NCBI GenBank assembly: GCA_040954595.2 | Contig: CM082579.2 | Coordinates: 3,720,001-3,784,000 of the forward strand | Direction: 5' to 3' | Source of the DNA: Balanoglossus misakiensis | Lineage: Eukaryota; Hemichordata | Length of the DNA stretch: 64,000 nt | Shown: positions 47,329-60,313 of the stretch, piece after piece | Position numbering within the stretch: position 1 is the stretch's first letter | Layout of the letters: every line of letters starts with the position of its first letter | Translations under genes and position numbers: made by a program | Notes under the pieces: generated by a model | The model's database searches: none | The model's input: the letters and a program-made list of their open reading frames with translations, nothing else | What the model was told of the DNA's origin: nothing

Positions 47329-50113
47329 CTGCAATGGAATCGACAGACAAGATGTTAATAACCGGGAGTTTTTTGTCAAATTTCGGCATCATTCATGACC
47401 AATTACCCTGTTTAATAGGATGAAGTCTTGTGTTTTCTTATCTCCAGTGATGTATACGTGTACATAATGAAGCCAGCCGAGTCATTCACATCGTTATCCA
47501 TTTATACAGTGTGTGCTATCTTAACTGTCATCCATGTAAAGTCCCCTTTAGCAAGCTGTTTTTTTTCAAGAGAAAACCACTCAACTTTCAAATATTCGGA
47601 TTAAAGGCAAACCTTATCTCTTCTGCAAATCATTAAACAACAAAAATATATATGTGTGTGCCTCAATCTCTCTTTCTAGTGGAGTTCACACTAGAACATT
47701 TATGCCGGCCTTACACAGGTGTATGGGTTTTAAGTCGGCCAAAGGTGATCAGTGCATGTAGTGCGGACATGTTACGCCAGCCCTGATCCTGGTCTATGGA
47801 TGAGCGTGTACACAAACCGGCCAATAAGCACACTAAGAAGGCTTTGCTACAAAACAGGTGGCTTAGCTGTCGCCTCATTGGCCGATACATTCTGCTCTCG
47901 ACAAAGAACACATTAGGACAGGCAATTTCTGCATGAAAATTGTCAAATTCAACAACTCAATTATTGCAAACCTTTAAATCAGATTTTACGACAAAGGAAA
48001 GACATTTGCACAATCCTCAATCGCACAAATCCCAATAAATATCATTAGCTCACACTTTACCCAATCATTAAATTTCCACCGATGGATACTGGATGTGTCA
48101 GCAAAATCCATTCTGGATTTTCCACCGACATACGCAGCAAAACAGGACTCTTAGCGACCAGTCCATTACAATTATGAAACATGCATTTTAGAAAACTACT
48201 TTCTTTGATTAATTGAACAATTAATCATTTCCTTTTGGACCAAACAAAATATCCTCCAAGATAATGAAAGAAATCATCAAAATGTAATGTCAACTAATCA
48301 ATGTACCATTTTATTAATATTTTCCTTTTTCACCATTTTTAGCTATATTAGCGATTTAATAGACTATAAATCTTGCTCGGGACAGGATGATCGCATTATT
48401 CTACCAAATGAATCAACCATTATTATCCAGGCTTTTAGAAGATTCTTTTTTAGTGTGCTGTAACATTTTATGAGCTCAGAACTTAGTAATTTGTGTTCAC
48501 AGGGACTTTATCCCCGTATGTCCTGGCTGAACTGTGAGCAATGGTTTTCATTCAACAGTTTTACGGTAACTGACTTTCGGCAGATGAGTTGCTTTGCTTT
48601 TTGACCACTCCTTCCCAAATGAATTCCACGGAGAAATTCTCCGGTATAGAAGAATATTTCAAAGTCATGGCCTGCTAGGTTTTCTTGGTTTGTTCTCGAA
48701 AGCACATGTGTAAACCTAAGTGTGAATGCGCTTCCTGAATTCATGAGATGTTGAATCCATCCATTGTTCATTCAGCTTTCCCCGTTTGTGCATGTTTGAG
48801 AATGCAAATGTGATATTTAAAAAAAATAATCCAAATCTTTGTGTCCCAGTCTTATTTGCAGTGGAGTTGACAGGACAACGAATGTGTGATCCTGTTCTTG
48901 TGGCTTGGCACGGACTACGAGATACGGTCATGCATCCGGTGGCCTAAATTGTTAGTGGCCATCGTGTGATCACCAGGAGAAAGAGAGAGCGAGGCCTCAA
49001 CTGTATGTTTTACAGCTCGCATTTATTACAGTTGCCAGTGACATCTTCCTTGCGAGATTTATCACGGATGCCTTTCACAATGTATGCAAATGGGAAGCTG
49101 ACCTACATGGTCACTCTGCCACAATTGCATACAATGTTCATGTGAGACTCAAAGAAACTGTAAATGTCACGGTTTTCAGAAGAGGGGGGAAGAGGAGGAG
49201 GGTGATGTGTGCATTAATTCATCTCAAAGATGAGAGAAATTTGCAAAGCTGAAGTTGAAATAATTGTGGTGACTCAACCAGTGCCACGTTTCCGGGACGA
49301 TTAAAAACGTGGTACTGCAGAAGTAAAATGATCTGATTGTCCACATGTGAGCAGTTTGACTTAATAATGTTTTGTATAAGGCAATTAAGTATGCAAGTAT
49401 GGAGGGTTAAAAGTTTACAGCATAGCAAAATTTGTATGAAAAAAACAGGGGATGTAGATGAGACACCTCACTGTAAAAAAACTTAATTGCCAGAATACCC
49501 AACAGAAAACAGCCGGAATGGACTAGCGTAGGACACAAAAGATCAAAGTGTCTGTGTGTGTGGTATTCTAAATTTTTTCAGAAAGGTTCTGACGGGCAAT
49601 CAATTTCCAGTGTGTGTGGATTTCTCGCAGCCACATTTGTCCTTCAGAATTCACTTGTTTTTTATCATTTAGAAGTTATTAGCTGTGAATTCCCACGAGA
49701 TCACACTTAGTAATCTTCCCAAGTCTCGCATTTTATACATTGACCGGGACAGACCATTCAGTCTACAGGGGAGTACGTGCCACCACTATACTCAGGAGAC
49801 AGAACATGGAAATCCTTCGCTATTTGGACAGAAATCTCTACTATACAGGTGGAGGATTCAATCTCCCCCCCTCCCCCTCCCCTCCTCAGTTTTCCTCCCC
49901 AAAACATCCTACCACTGTGATACATACACTGACTACACTGACAACAAAAAACAACAACCAAATTGTCCACATGCAATTGGCCAGAGGTCACTTTCTCAAT
50001 TTGACCCCAATGGGCAATTTGACCCCTGGCAGGATGGAAGCCATTTGTTTTCGAACATAATACTCTTGTAGTTTCCTTTTTATCTCCCCATTCTCCATGA
50101 ATTTATCCTGACC

Positions 50114-50253
50114 TTAAAGGGGACAGAAGCTGTAAATTTTGATGATTATTTTATTATTTTGGTCTCAGGCCAATTACGAGAACTTGACAATTGTTCAGCC
50201 TATCAATAAAGTAATATGTATATAATGTAATGATGATGTTGTTGTCCCTTTAA
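50114..50253. mobile_element. 140-bp TTAA-bounded inverted-repeat element
   Basis: Starts TTAAAGGGGACA and ends TTGTCCCTTTAA. The ends are inverted copies flanked by TTAA, as in the 83-bp element at 2135. The interior is AT-rich with no coding capacity. A non-autonomous piggyBac-like class is inferred. Confidence 0.55.
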
Positions 50254-53200
50254 ATGAAGTGCATCCACACTTCTCATTTTGGTTTATAACAAAGTCAACT
50301 TTAACAATGCTTGTACGAAAACCATTCCTCCCCCTTATCACCTCAGTTGGTTTAGTCCGAATCCAGCTGACACTGACAAGAACACATTATATTTAATTGA
50401 CTCGCACACACATTCCAGCTATGTTCAATTTCAAGTTGCAGGGCCATAGTTTCAATATCTCAACCTCATCAATTACATTAAATGGGTCAGAAATAAGGGG
50501 ACCATTCCCAACCTAGAGAAAGTACATCGGGATGCCGTCAAAACTGGTGTTGTGGAACCCATTTACGGAAACTAAGAATTCCATAAAAATGGCCTTATCC
50601 CATCTGAGTGAATCCATTAATCGTTTGGAAACAGTTTAGAGAACTATATATATCTGCAGAGTGTAAAGAAATCATCCACCTTATCCACCCCAAACAAAGA
50701 AGCAAATTCGGCACTGACAATGCAAATTACTAATTTAGACGTTTGTCGACTGTCGACGGGAATTACAGCTCGGGTCCTCATGAATACTGCAGTCTGGAGG
50801 GAATACAACACGGAGTAAAATGACTCAAACAAAAGAATGTACTTTGCCCTTTGATCATCAATACTAGAAACTTGTCCAGCGGAGAGAGAGAAAAAGGTGA
50901 ATTACTACTCTTCAATATTACAATGAATATTTCAACACATGATGAAACAGTCTGAGAACAATAGTCGCACAATAAAATGGTTTTGTTAATAACGGAATTG
51001 AGCACTTGAACAAGAGAATTCTCTTTTCTCGCATTGTACACTGTTCAGTTCTGTTGCAATTGAAATTGTTTATTAATCCGGTGACTGCAGTCGTCTTTTT
51101 CAGGTGCTGTTTTCCATCAAGTATCTTTACTGACCATTACAAGTGATTAGTGGGATACAACGGCCATGGTGACGGGCATCATGTTTATATAAACAGATTA
51201 ATTTCAATAGAAAATTTCTTAATGAGAATAGGGGAATGAAAAAATGTAAGAAAATTTGCAGATCACATTATAGTATAAGGAAGTGACTCATGAACACAAA
51301 GAGGATTTTATGTAAAAATTGTCAAGGATGCTTAATCTACATGTACATATGAGTGTCAAGAACAAGAACAATGTGGCCACCATATTGTCACCGTTACATG
51401 TTTGGCATGATTTTTCTGCGTTTCAGTGTCAGCTTTGTCAGACCCTCCAGTGATAAACGCTTTGATTGGTATTAGGTTGAACTCCATTTAGGTGCAAGAG
51501 TATATCTACTTTCCATAATTAGAAGTCAGTTGCTCTGAGGGTTTCTCGACGTTGGTGTGAGAGCTTCAGGTCGGAGGCCTGTTCCGCTCACAACCCATGT
51601 CGCTATACACGTGGTGTCCAACTCTGTTAAAACCCCTCCACTCGTAATAACGTCGGAGTAACTTACAGCCCCCTCGCTGTCTACATATTGCCTCCTGTTA
51701 AAACTAAGTCTATCTCAGCTGGGCACGATCGGTAGCCTGGGGAAGGGGTTTGCTATGCGATGCCATGTTGGCTCATGTCCTCAGTTTGAGGGCATCAGTG
51801 TGTATGTGTACAGAGAACCAGACAGAGTTGGAAAATATAAGTGTCAGAGAGCTAGTCCACAGTTACATGTATGTGCTTGGTGAGATTTTTATCCATTTTG
51901 GTGATGATGGCCTTCTTATGCACAGATTCAAAACTTTTGTGGTTTCTGTGGCACTGGTCCATTCTCAGTTCTTGCAACTGTTTCAGTACACAGATCCCTC
52001 ACTCACCATTTTAGTTTCTGATATATACACATGTTCGTTTCCTGCCTTCAATCACATAAATTTCCAAATGACCTCTGAGAGTACCTCCACAGTTTCTCTT
52101 CTCCACACTAACTTGATCTCTGTCCATATTATTTATTGACCTTGGTCAAGTCTATAGAGATCCAACTCAACCGAATTCCATTAAAACTCTCGTAATGAAT
52201 ATGAGTGTCTTAAGTAACAAGATCAAATGCAAGGTTGGTATGTCCATCTGTTTGCAATAAGTATCAATGATCAAGTCCAACTGGAAAGTTGACGTATAGA
52301 CTTGCCAGGGCATCCTTTTAATCATTGATATCAAGTTGATCAGCATTCTTTCTTGCCGGGTTCATTCATTGAGCAAACTGCAAACTGTCTCCTTTCGACT
52401 TTGCACCAGGAAGGTCTAGAGGGGACCAAGCTTATATCCCAGAAAACTGACAGGAGAGTCGCGCTTGTATGGCTTCAGAAACAGCTTCCAATTTGAAATC
52501 AAGGGTACGGCGCTCCTTGACCCCGTGACCTTTGGCGGTGAAATGATGAAATCATGAATGAACAGGCTTCTGCTGCTATCAAAAGTGTCACTGAGAGTCA
52601 AAGAGCGCAAAAATCCATTGTTCAAATTATACGATTTTTATGAAGCCCCAAAAGTGCTATCAAAATTTTGATACAGTTTAGTAGAGAAATGTATCTGTGC
52701 TAGAGGGACTTTTTACCCGGTTATTAAAGACAAGCCTGTAAAAGAGACAGATGATAATGACAAAAATAGGTACTACCCACTAAATTCAAATAAAACTGAC
52801 TATCACATTCAGTCTGACTGTGTGGCAGATTACTTCTCCCAAGAAATAAATTACCAGCCTTGCCAATGTTGACGGGTCAAGTTCACTCTCATAAAACAGA
52901 GAGCAGATGTGTTTGATATCTGAGTCCTGACCCAAAGCCCGGTCTTGCAACAAGTAAAACCAACATACATAAGACTGTACAACAGTTGTATACACACAAA
53001 CACACACATTCATTTTATATTCTCACATTTGCATTCACACCCTGACATTGGCATACTGTAATAGAGATAAATACAAGGTTGACAGTCTTAATTAATGAGC
53101 TTCTCACAAACTTCTTACACTAAACCTACCTAGGACACTCAATTAATTTTGCTACAACACACACAAGAGAGTCATTTGCCCGACATATTTAAACCTGGAG

Positions 53201-54768
53201 AAAAGTTCGCCTGAACTTTCAAATATAATCCACAGAACTAACAGCAATGCAGTTTTACATATTAAACACTCCTGATTAAGATGTTTACAATTGTGATGAC
53301 TTAAAACTGCTCCAATATTCAACTAAACACCCCACGCCTTTAAATTTATCTTAATCCAAGTGTGTGTACATGAGCTCTGGGCCTAGCGTGTCAGGACAAA
53401 AAAAAAATACAAGAATTTATCTTTATTAGTAATGATACACTGGTTTTAGTTTAAGTAGTAAATCACATGCCACATTTGCTCAGTCGGAATAAAACACCTG
53501 AATCCATACATAATTAATGCCGTGGGGAGGGAAATGATTATGGCAGTGAACTTGTGTACATTTTATAGTCCTCTACTCACATCCCAGATGCTGTGCTGAC
53601 GATTCAAAACTGTTTTACACAAATGACCAATTTTGCCAATTTTTAGTATTATCTTGGTGACTTTTTCAATTTCAGATGACATAACTGGTGACATTCAGTA
53701 GTTTTTAATAATAATAAACTAGTTTTTGTAATATAATTCTCACCTAATACATGTACTTCAAAATCTTCCTTTGGTTTTTAATCCGTAAAATTACATGTAC
53801 ATCTCTCACAACATAAATAACTTCTCATGAGGAGCGAACATGACCTAAATATCATCCACTGGATTATGGCCTTAATTCATCCATCCCACCAATTCCCACC
53901 TGTGCAATTTGTCTGGAAAGAACCTGCACATCTAAATTATTACTGTGTTTCCACATTCATTGTTTTTTTTATGTATCAACTGTTTGATAAGAAGCTATCA
54001 TCACCTGCATTGTTGATGCAAGTGAAGATTCAATGTTTGCAGAGAAGCATAGAGAAGTTACGGAGGGTGGATGTAGATGACGATGGAGAAAAATGGGTAC
54101 AGAAACAACTGGTGAGGGAAAACAGAACATAAAGACACAATGTCTCGTCATCGATGATGATGAGGGTAGGAGGTTGAGGAAGGACATCATGGTGACTGTG
54201 TAAGAGGGAATTTAAGCTTCACCTGACAGTGTCGGCTATGTTTCAACTTTGCCATGACTTGGACACTCAGAAAGGGTCCACTCACAATACATGTACCTGT
54301 ACACACACCCAAACTCGCAGGATACACCTGTCTGTTACAGTTGCCATGGCATTCGCACAAACTTGGCCAGAGCCAGCCTGTCCATAACTCAAGTCTTGGG
54401 AAAACGGAGAGGGAGAGAGCGAAAAAAAATTACACACAAGCACAATTTACACACACATGCAGCCACCTGCTACCAAAGAGGATAATATCACCACATTAAA
54501 TGATTTAGAAACATGTCAGATATTACATGTGTATATTAATCCTTGAAACATCCAACCACACCAGTTCCCAGCTGTCTCGAGTAATTGATGGCCGCTGCAT
54601 GTAAGCTGGTTGAGTGAAATATGCCTGATAACTATACGCTTCAAGAGTACATCAAAGTACATTTGTCTTTTTGAAATGTAATGGAATCTGTTCCGGCGGC
54701 CATATTTGATCATAACTTGAAATAATTTGGCATGCACATGGACATTTCGGAGTTCGTCTCCGAACAGG

Positions 54769-54803
54769 GTGGACAGACAGACAGACGGACAGACAGACAG
54801 AGA
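54769..54803. repeat. (GACA)n tetranucleotide repeat
   Basis: About eight GACA units with one GACG change and a few breaks. Confidence 0.85.
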
Positions 54804-56632
54804 CCAAATCCATTAGTCCCAATGTGGACTTCATCTGAAGGAACTAAAATAGCCAAAAGTTACTGTGATAGAGCTCTAGCAGAACGTTTGTTTTCACCTT
54901 TATGTCATCATTGTACATTTGGAAATTACCATTTCCATATTATATATCATTGATGACCCCAACATTCGTAAACCTCTTTATTTTTTTATTTTTCAAGCAG
55001 TTATTTATTGCCAAATAACCATAAAACTTTGACAAGAATCTCGGTTTCCAGATATCTGACACACTACCTTTGGCTGCGAATAAGAAATAACGCTCGGCCC
55101 GAGTTTTAATGTGTGCCACACTGTACAAGATGGGTTGATTGCCGGGTTAAATTACAGTCTTAGTACAAGTTGATGAATGATGGCAACTGTCACATTCAAG
55201 GGCAATCTATGTAATTACTATTTGGCAAAATGAACAACGTCATCTCATGCATAAAAATGGACACAGGGATTTTCAACCCTTACATCGGCACTGTTTCCAA
55301 AACCGACCACCTTTCAGTCTAAAATCGGCACCAGATCGCCCCGTTTAAAGAAGCACTCTCTTGACCAGTTGTCTTCAAAACTCTCGACCGAAAAAATGGG
55401 TAAAAACGCGACCGACCTTGAGACGAAATTACACCAACAACTGCAGGGTCATCCCCACTGGACTTGATAATGAAAATAACTTTTACTGCATGAGCACGCA
55501 TCTGCTAATCAAAAATATTTCTTTCGATCAGATATGTAACGGAGGATCTCTTGCATTTTGTCCCAGGAAATTGAGGCCATCACGATTAATTTCCAAATGG
55601 GATTGTTAATTTCATTTTTTTTTCTCACAAGAGCGGTCGACTCCTCTGCCATGAGATGTGATTTCGACTGACTAAAAACTGAGATAGACATCTTTGCTTT
55701 CAATGTCATCATTGATTATAGTTTGGTGTGCTATTGTGCGGGAGTTATTTGGATGCTCCGGCAAAGAGACGGCTCAGTTTGCACGCTATGCATCAATTTT
55801 ACATCAGCAGTTTGTAATTGCAGGCTCTGTGTACTTTTGTTCTCTCGCACAGTAACCGTGGCTCAATGGACCCCATTTCAACAATTGCTGCATGTCTAAG
55901 TTGGTTGCTCACAAAAGGCATTAGCGTTTCCCGCACGCTATCTGCCGTAGTCGAGATTTCTTCCCAGACATGTACATTTTTTATTGATATTCTTCGCTTT
56001 GTTCATATCACTGAAATAATCATCAATGAAGTCATTCGCAAAATATGACAGATTCCCACCCAATTGAGAATACATGTTGTAATATTCCAGTCAAGCTGAT
56101 ATTCCGGTGTGTGTGTCATCCTTGACACCATCTTTGCTCTCAACTAAAACTCACACATAAACATCCCACAGGAAACTATAAACCTGTGTACAGTCAACAA
56201 GGTGAAGTTAACACCCAAAGCCTTACACTACAGTACATGTAATATACAGGTACATGTATACCTCTTCCTATTGGATTTCGACTAAGTGTTTGCTAATTTC
56301 CGGAATGAACAGGTCACACAAAAGGGAAACAACAAGAGTTACCCAAGCACCATGTCCACAACCAATAATGGGAAATTTCAAACAGTGTGTCCATTAAAAA
56401 GTTATCAGCTCCAACAATATGAAACTACTACATGTATAAATTCCCTCACACTCTTTTCTGTTGACATGCTCTAATTGTGTTTTGTGCGAGACCACCATCG
56501 TGATCTTCATTTGAAATGATGTTACATGCATGTCTTGCCTGATAATAAATCAAACAATAATTATGACAAAATTACACTAGAAATAGGTCGCCACGCATTG
56601 CCAATTGTCATCAATTAACAAAAGTGCACCAC

Positions 56633-56658
56633 AGTACAGTACAGTACAGTACAGTACA
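56633..56658. repeat. (AGTAC)n pentanucleotide repeat
   Basis: About five perfect ACAGT/AGTAC units in a row, followed by diverged copies to about 56675. Confidence 0.85.
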
Positions 56659-58788
56659 TCAGTGCAGGACAGTACACCACCTAAGACACGAACACCACTG
56701 GAGAAGGGCTGCCTCAGCACCACACAGCAAATGATCAAAATGTCAAGAATCCACACAAGAGTCGTCTGACACCCCTCGGACATATTGTCACTTTAATCAA
56801 TAACTGACACTGCACAAAAAAATAAATGACACCCCGCAATAACACAAGAAAATGATCAATGGCACACAACAAGGGAGACTGACAAAAAAGTCGAGGCGTC
56901 CATTGTGCCCGTTATTAACTGTTGCTGGTACAATGAATGTTTTGTTCATTTCTATCATTTTAACGTTCTTGCTCCACACACGAGTTGGTTTCCTGTCAGT
57001 GCTATCGTCCACGTTTCATGGTGCTTTCATTCTCCGAGGCAATAGTTACAGGTGTACGCTTTCTGGTATTTTTTCCTCTCTTTTCCTCAAAACACACTCG
57101 AGTACGCATGTTAAGTAGCAAATTAGATATCCCACATAAACATTCTCTGCACTGAGACAGGGAGGAGGAGGAATAGGGGACTAAAGTACAGGACTCGCTA
57201 TTCTGAGACACAGATGACGACAGCCCCACAAACAGGTGCTGCTTTTCACATTATTAAAACTATATGATTAAAACGAAAACTTCTCAACTGAGTAAATTTC
57301 ATTGCCGTATATCCAATTCTAATAACCTCTTGATGAGGATTATTATTAACACTGCAAAAAATTTAATATCCGATGTGTACATAATGTAATGTACACTCGT
57401 CCCTTTGTGGGGCAGTCAATTAAAAACATGTATTGAAAAATAAAAAATTGCACACCTCAAGGCATAGAATCCCCCGAGTATAAATCTCACACATTCCTTT
57501 CAAACTTTACCATTAACATTTCTTTCTTTGAATTCCAAGTCTTTTTTTCCATATATGAGTGGTCAATACACAATACAATGTTACGGAGCTGCAGAAAACA
57601 TTTCTTTCTTCAACTTCTGAAAAGCTGATTTGGGGGGAGAGAGAGAAACACACTGAGAAGAAATTAATTAAAATTGCCCAGGATATGAAGAATATTAAAA
57701 AGAGCATTAAGAAAGAAAGAAAAACAAGATGAGAAATTGTGGGTGGTTGGGTTTGAATGCGGGCTAATCCCATTGAGAAAACGGCCAGCTGTTTGGTTTG
57801 TGCTATTCCTTAAGTAACTAGATGAAAAATGCATTATGAAACAGATACTGCTGTTGATCGGAAACATTATCATCCAACATCAAATACCTGACTGCCAATA
57901 TTTGTTCAAATTGCCGATTAAAACTAAACATGCTCTTGAAGATGACTCGCGAGTTTTTTTACTCCACTGTGTTTTCAGTTCCCGCCAAGCGTGGCATCAT
58001 TACCACGGGCGCTCTACTGTCTCTCGAACTCCATTGGTTCGCATCTGTCGTCAGATCAATTCCGGCCATGCACGCATGTTTGGATGTTGATCAAATTTCA
58101 AGAGTCTTTTTCAAGATTTGCCTGTCTCCAGAGGTCTTTTACAATCTGAACGAGCCCCTACTGAATTTTCAAGTGCATCGAAATCAAGCAATAACTTGGA
58201 ACGCAAATACACACACAACGAAAAACGAACTTGTTCTAGTCTCAGTAGGATTTTTCTTCAAATGACTTTTTTGCTGGTATTCAATAACTGGGTACTTAAT
58301 GATTTAGAAATTGTATCAGCCTCATGTACTTTAAAAAATACTGGGTATCGTACAATTTGATTATTGGCAATTTCATCACAAAGGGTGGCGTCGATTGGCT
58401 GGGCGAAATTCAATGACCGATCAGCGTCCAATGACTGACGGCTCTTCTGTCTATTGCCACTGTTCAATCAGTGGCCACTCTTTGGTCATCAGCCCAAGTT
58501 CAATGACCTGCAACCATTTGTGTAGACGGCTTAACGTAGCTGTACCTTTGGCAATTTTCTCAATCATTCATTCTTGTTCTCCAAGTACATTTGTATATCA
58601 ACTAGTTCCTTGTTCTCCTTTGGGCAAGATGCAACACTCTTTACTTGTCCCACAAACTTGGTCGATAATGAGACACAGATGGTTGTCATGGTGAACATCA
58701 GCATTTAAACAGTCGAAAACTGTAACTGTGCGAGTTTTTTGTGTGCAGTGTATTCACTGGAGTTAGACTGCCTCATCCAGTTTTTGTC

Positions 58789-58838
58789 TGAATGAATGAA
58801 TGAATGAATGAATGAATGAATGAATGAATGAATGAATT
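58789..58838. repeat. (TGAA)n tetranucleotide repeat
   Basis: About twelve uninterrupted TGAA/GAAT units, the longest perfect microsatellite in the window. Probably length-variable between individuals. Confidence 0.95.
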
Positions 58839-59875
58839 AACAAAGGACTGCAAATGTAACAACCACAGGGAAAACCTTTGCAACAGACTGTTACTAGGGA
58901 AACATAAAAATTAACTTCCATAAAAATGACATTTTATGATAACAGACTGATGTACTCAGTCATAAGCAACTTGTACTAATCCCTACTACATTTGTACATA
59001 AAGTCAGGAAGCTAGAAATTAAAAATATTTAATAGCAAGGATAAGTAGGCAGAAAAGATGACCTTGAAATCAAAGTAAATTAATCACCAGAATATTAGCA
59101 CAGTCAACAACCGGTAAATAGTCTGCAGCAGATTTGGTGTATCGTTGCCTTAGTATCAGTTTGAGAATTTAAAATTAAAAATACTGCCATTCTCATTTTT
59201 TCACAATCAGGACACTGCCCTCTAACATGGTCAGTTTTTCTAATCATGTTCCATGGATACTTGAAGTTTAGTTACTTTTACATTAAGGGCAATGATGATC
59301 TGTTCATATATACCCGACAGGCTTTTCTTATACATACAGATCCACGTCTTAATGTCAGCACATTTATAAATAAAACCATTTAAAAATCAATCAAAATCTA
59401 TCAAAATGAAGTGGGAGTTAACAATTCATGTTTTTTTTTTTTCAAAAAGAAATTTCTACTCCTGTAAGAGTAAAGAACCAACATTACCCAACTCCACAGA
59501 TTCCAATTTTTTGAAGATTGGGACTTTGTCTCTCGCAATCACCTTCAATTCTTTAATTCAATTTCCCATTTGAAAAATTACATACTTTATTTACGTTTAA
59601 GTCGCGGCACCGCGTACTTGAAAGCCCTTGTCGTCGAACACTCGAAGTCTCCATGTTGATTTCACTCACTAGCGGATGCGACATTTATTGCTGGCGTGTC
59701 TGCCGACCATCTTCACCAGTTAATTTCATTTTTCAAGATGCGAGAGAAAACGCACCATATTCACAATCGCTCTAATTTCTTTCTCGGAAAAACCCCCAAA
59801 TCTGCATACTGGGAAACGCTTCAAAACTCGCACCGCCTTAACACCACTTAGGATTAAAACTTTGAGACAGTACAA

Positions 59876-59920
59876 TAGAAAGAGAGAGAAGAGAGAGAGA
59901 GAGCGAGAAAGAAAAAAAAA
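59876..59920. repeat. GA-rich purine tract
   Basis: GA dinucleotides with GAAA breaks followed by an A run. Confidence 0.8.
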
Positions 59921-60294
59921 TCATTTGTATGAGATTTGGTTCAGTGAGAGATTTCCGACTTTTAAAAAGCACGGGCTACCACCTGCCCGCTTTTTTTGTA
60001 CAGGGTCCTTTCAGTGTCTTAATTGGGCGTATTACATTACAAATTAAAACACACTCAGAATAAGATCTGTGTTCATTTCTGAAGCCTGCGAAGAACTCCA
60101 CAGCTAACAAAGGTATAGGGAGATACGTACTCTGCAGAGGGGGAAAAAAAACTTGTATTTTTTAACTCGGGCCCAGATGGGAGTCTTAATAGAAACACCC
60201 TGCAGTCATCTTCATTGGGGAATTCTGGAAAACTCGCGCAAATACAAGGTGGAAACTCGTATAATTGGTATTTAGGGTTCCCTTATTAAGGCAA

Positions 60295-60313
60295 CCCCCC
60301 CCCCCCTCCCCCC
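60295..60313. repeat. C-rich run
   Basis: C run with one T interruption, on the plus strand. Confidence 0.85.

Noticed and set aside
57930-58265. Plus-strand frame of 111 codons
   Set aside because: No similarity to a known family and no splice context; treated as intron.
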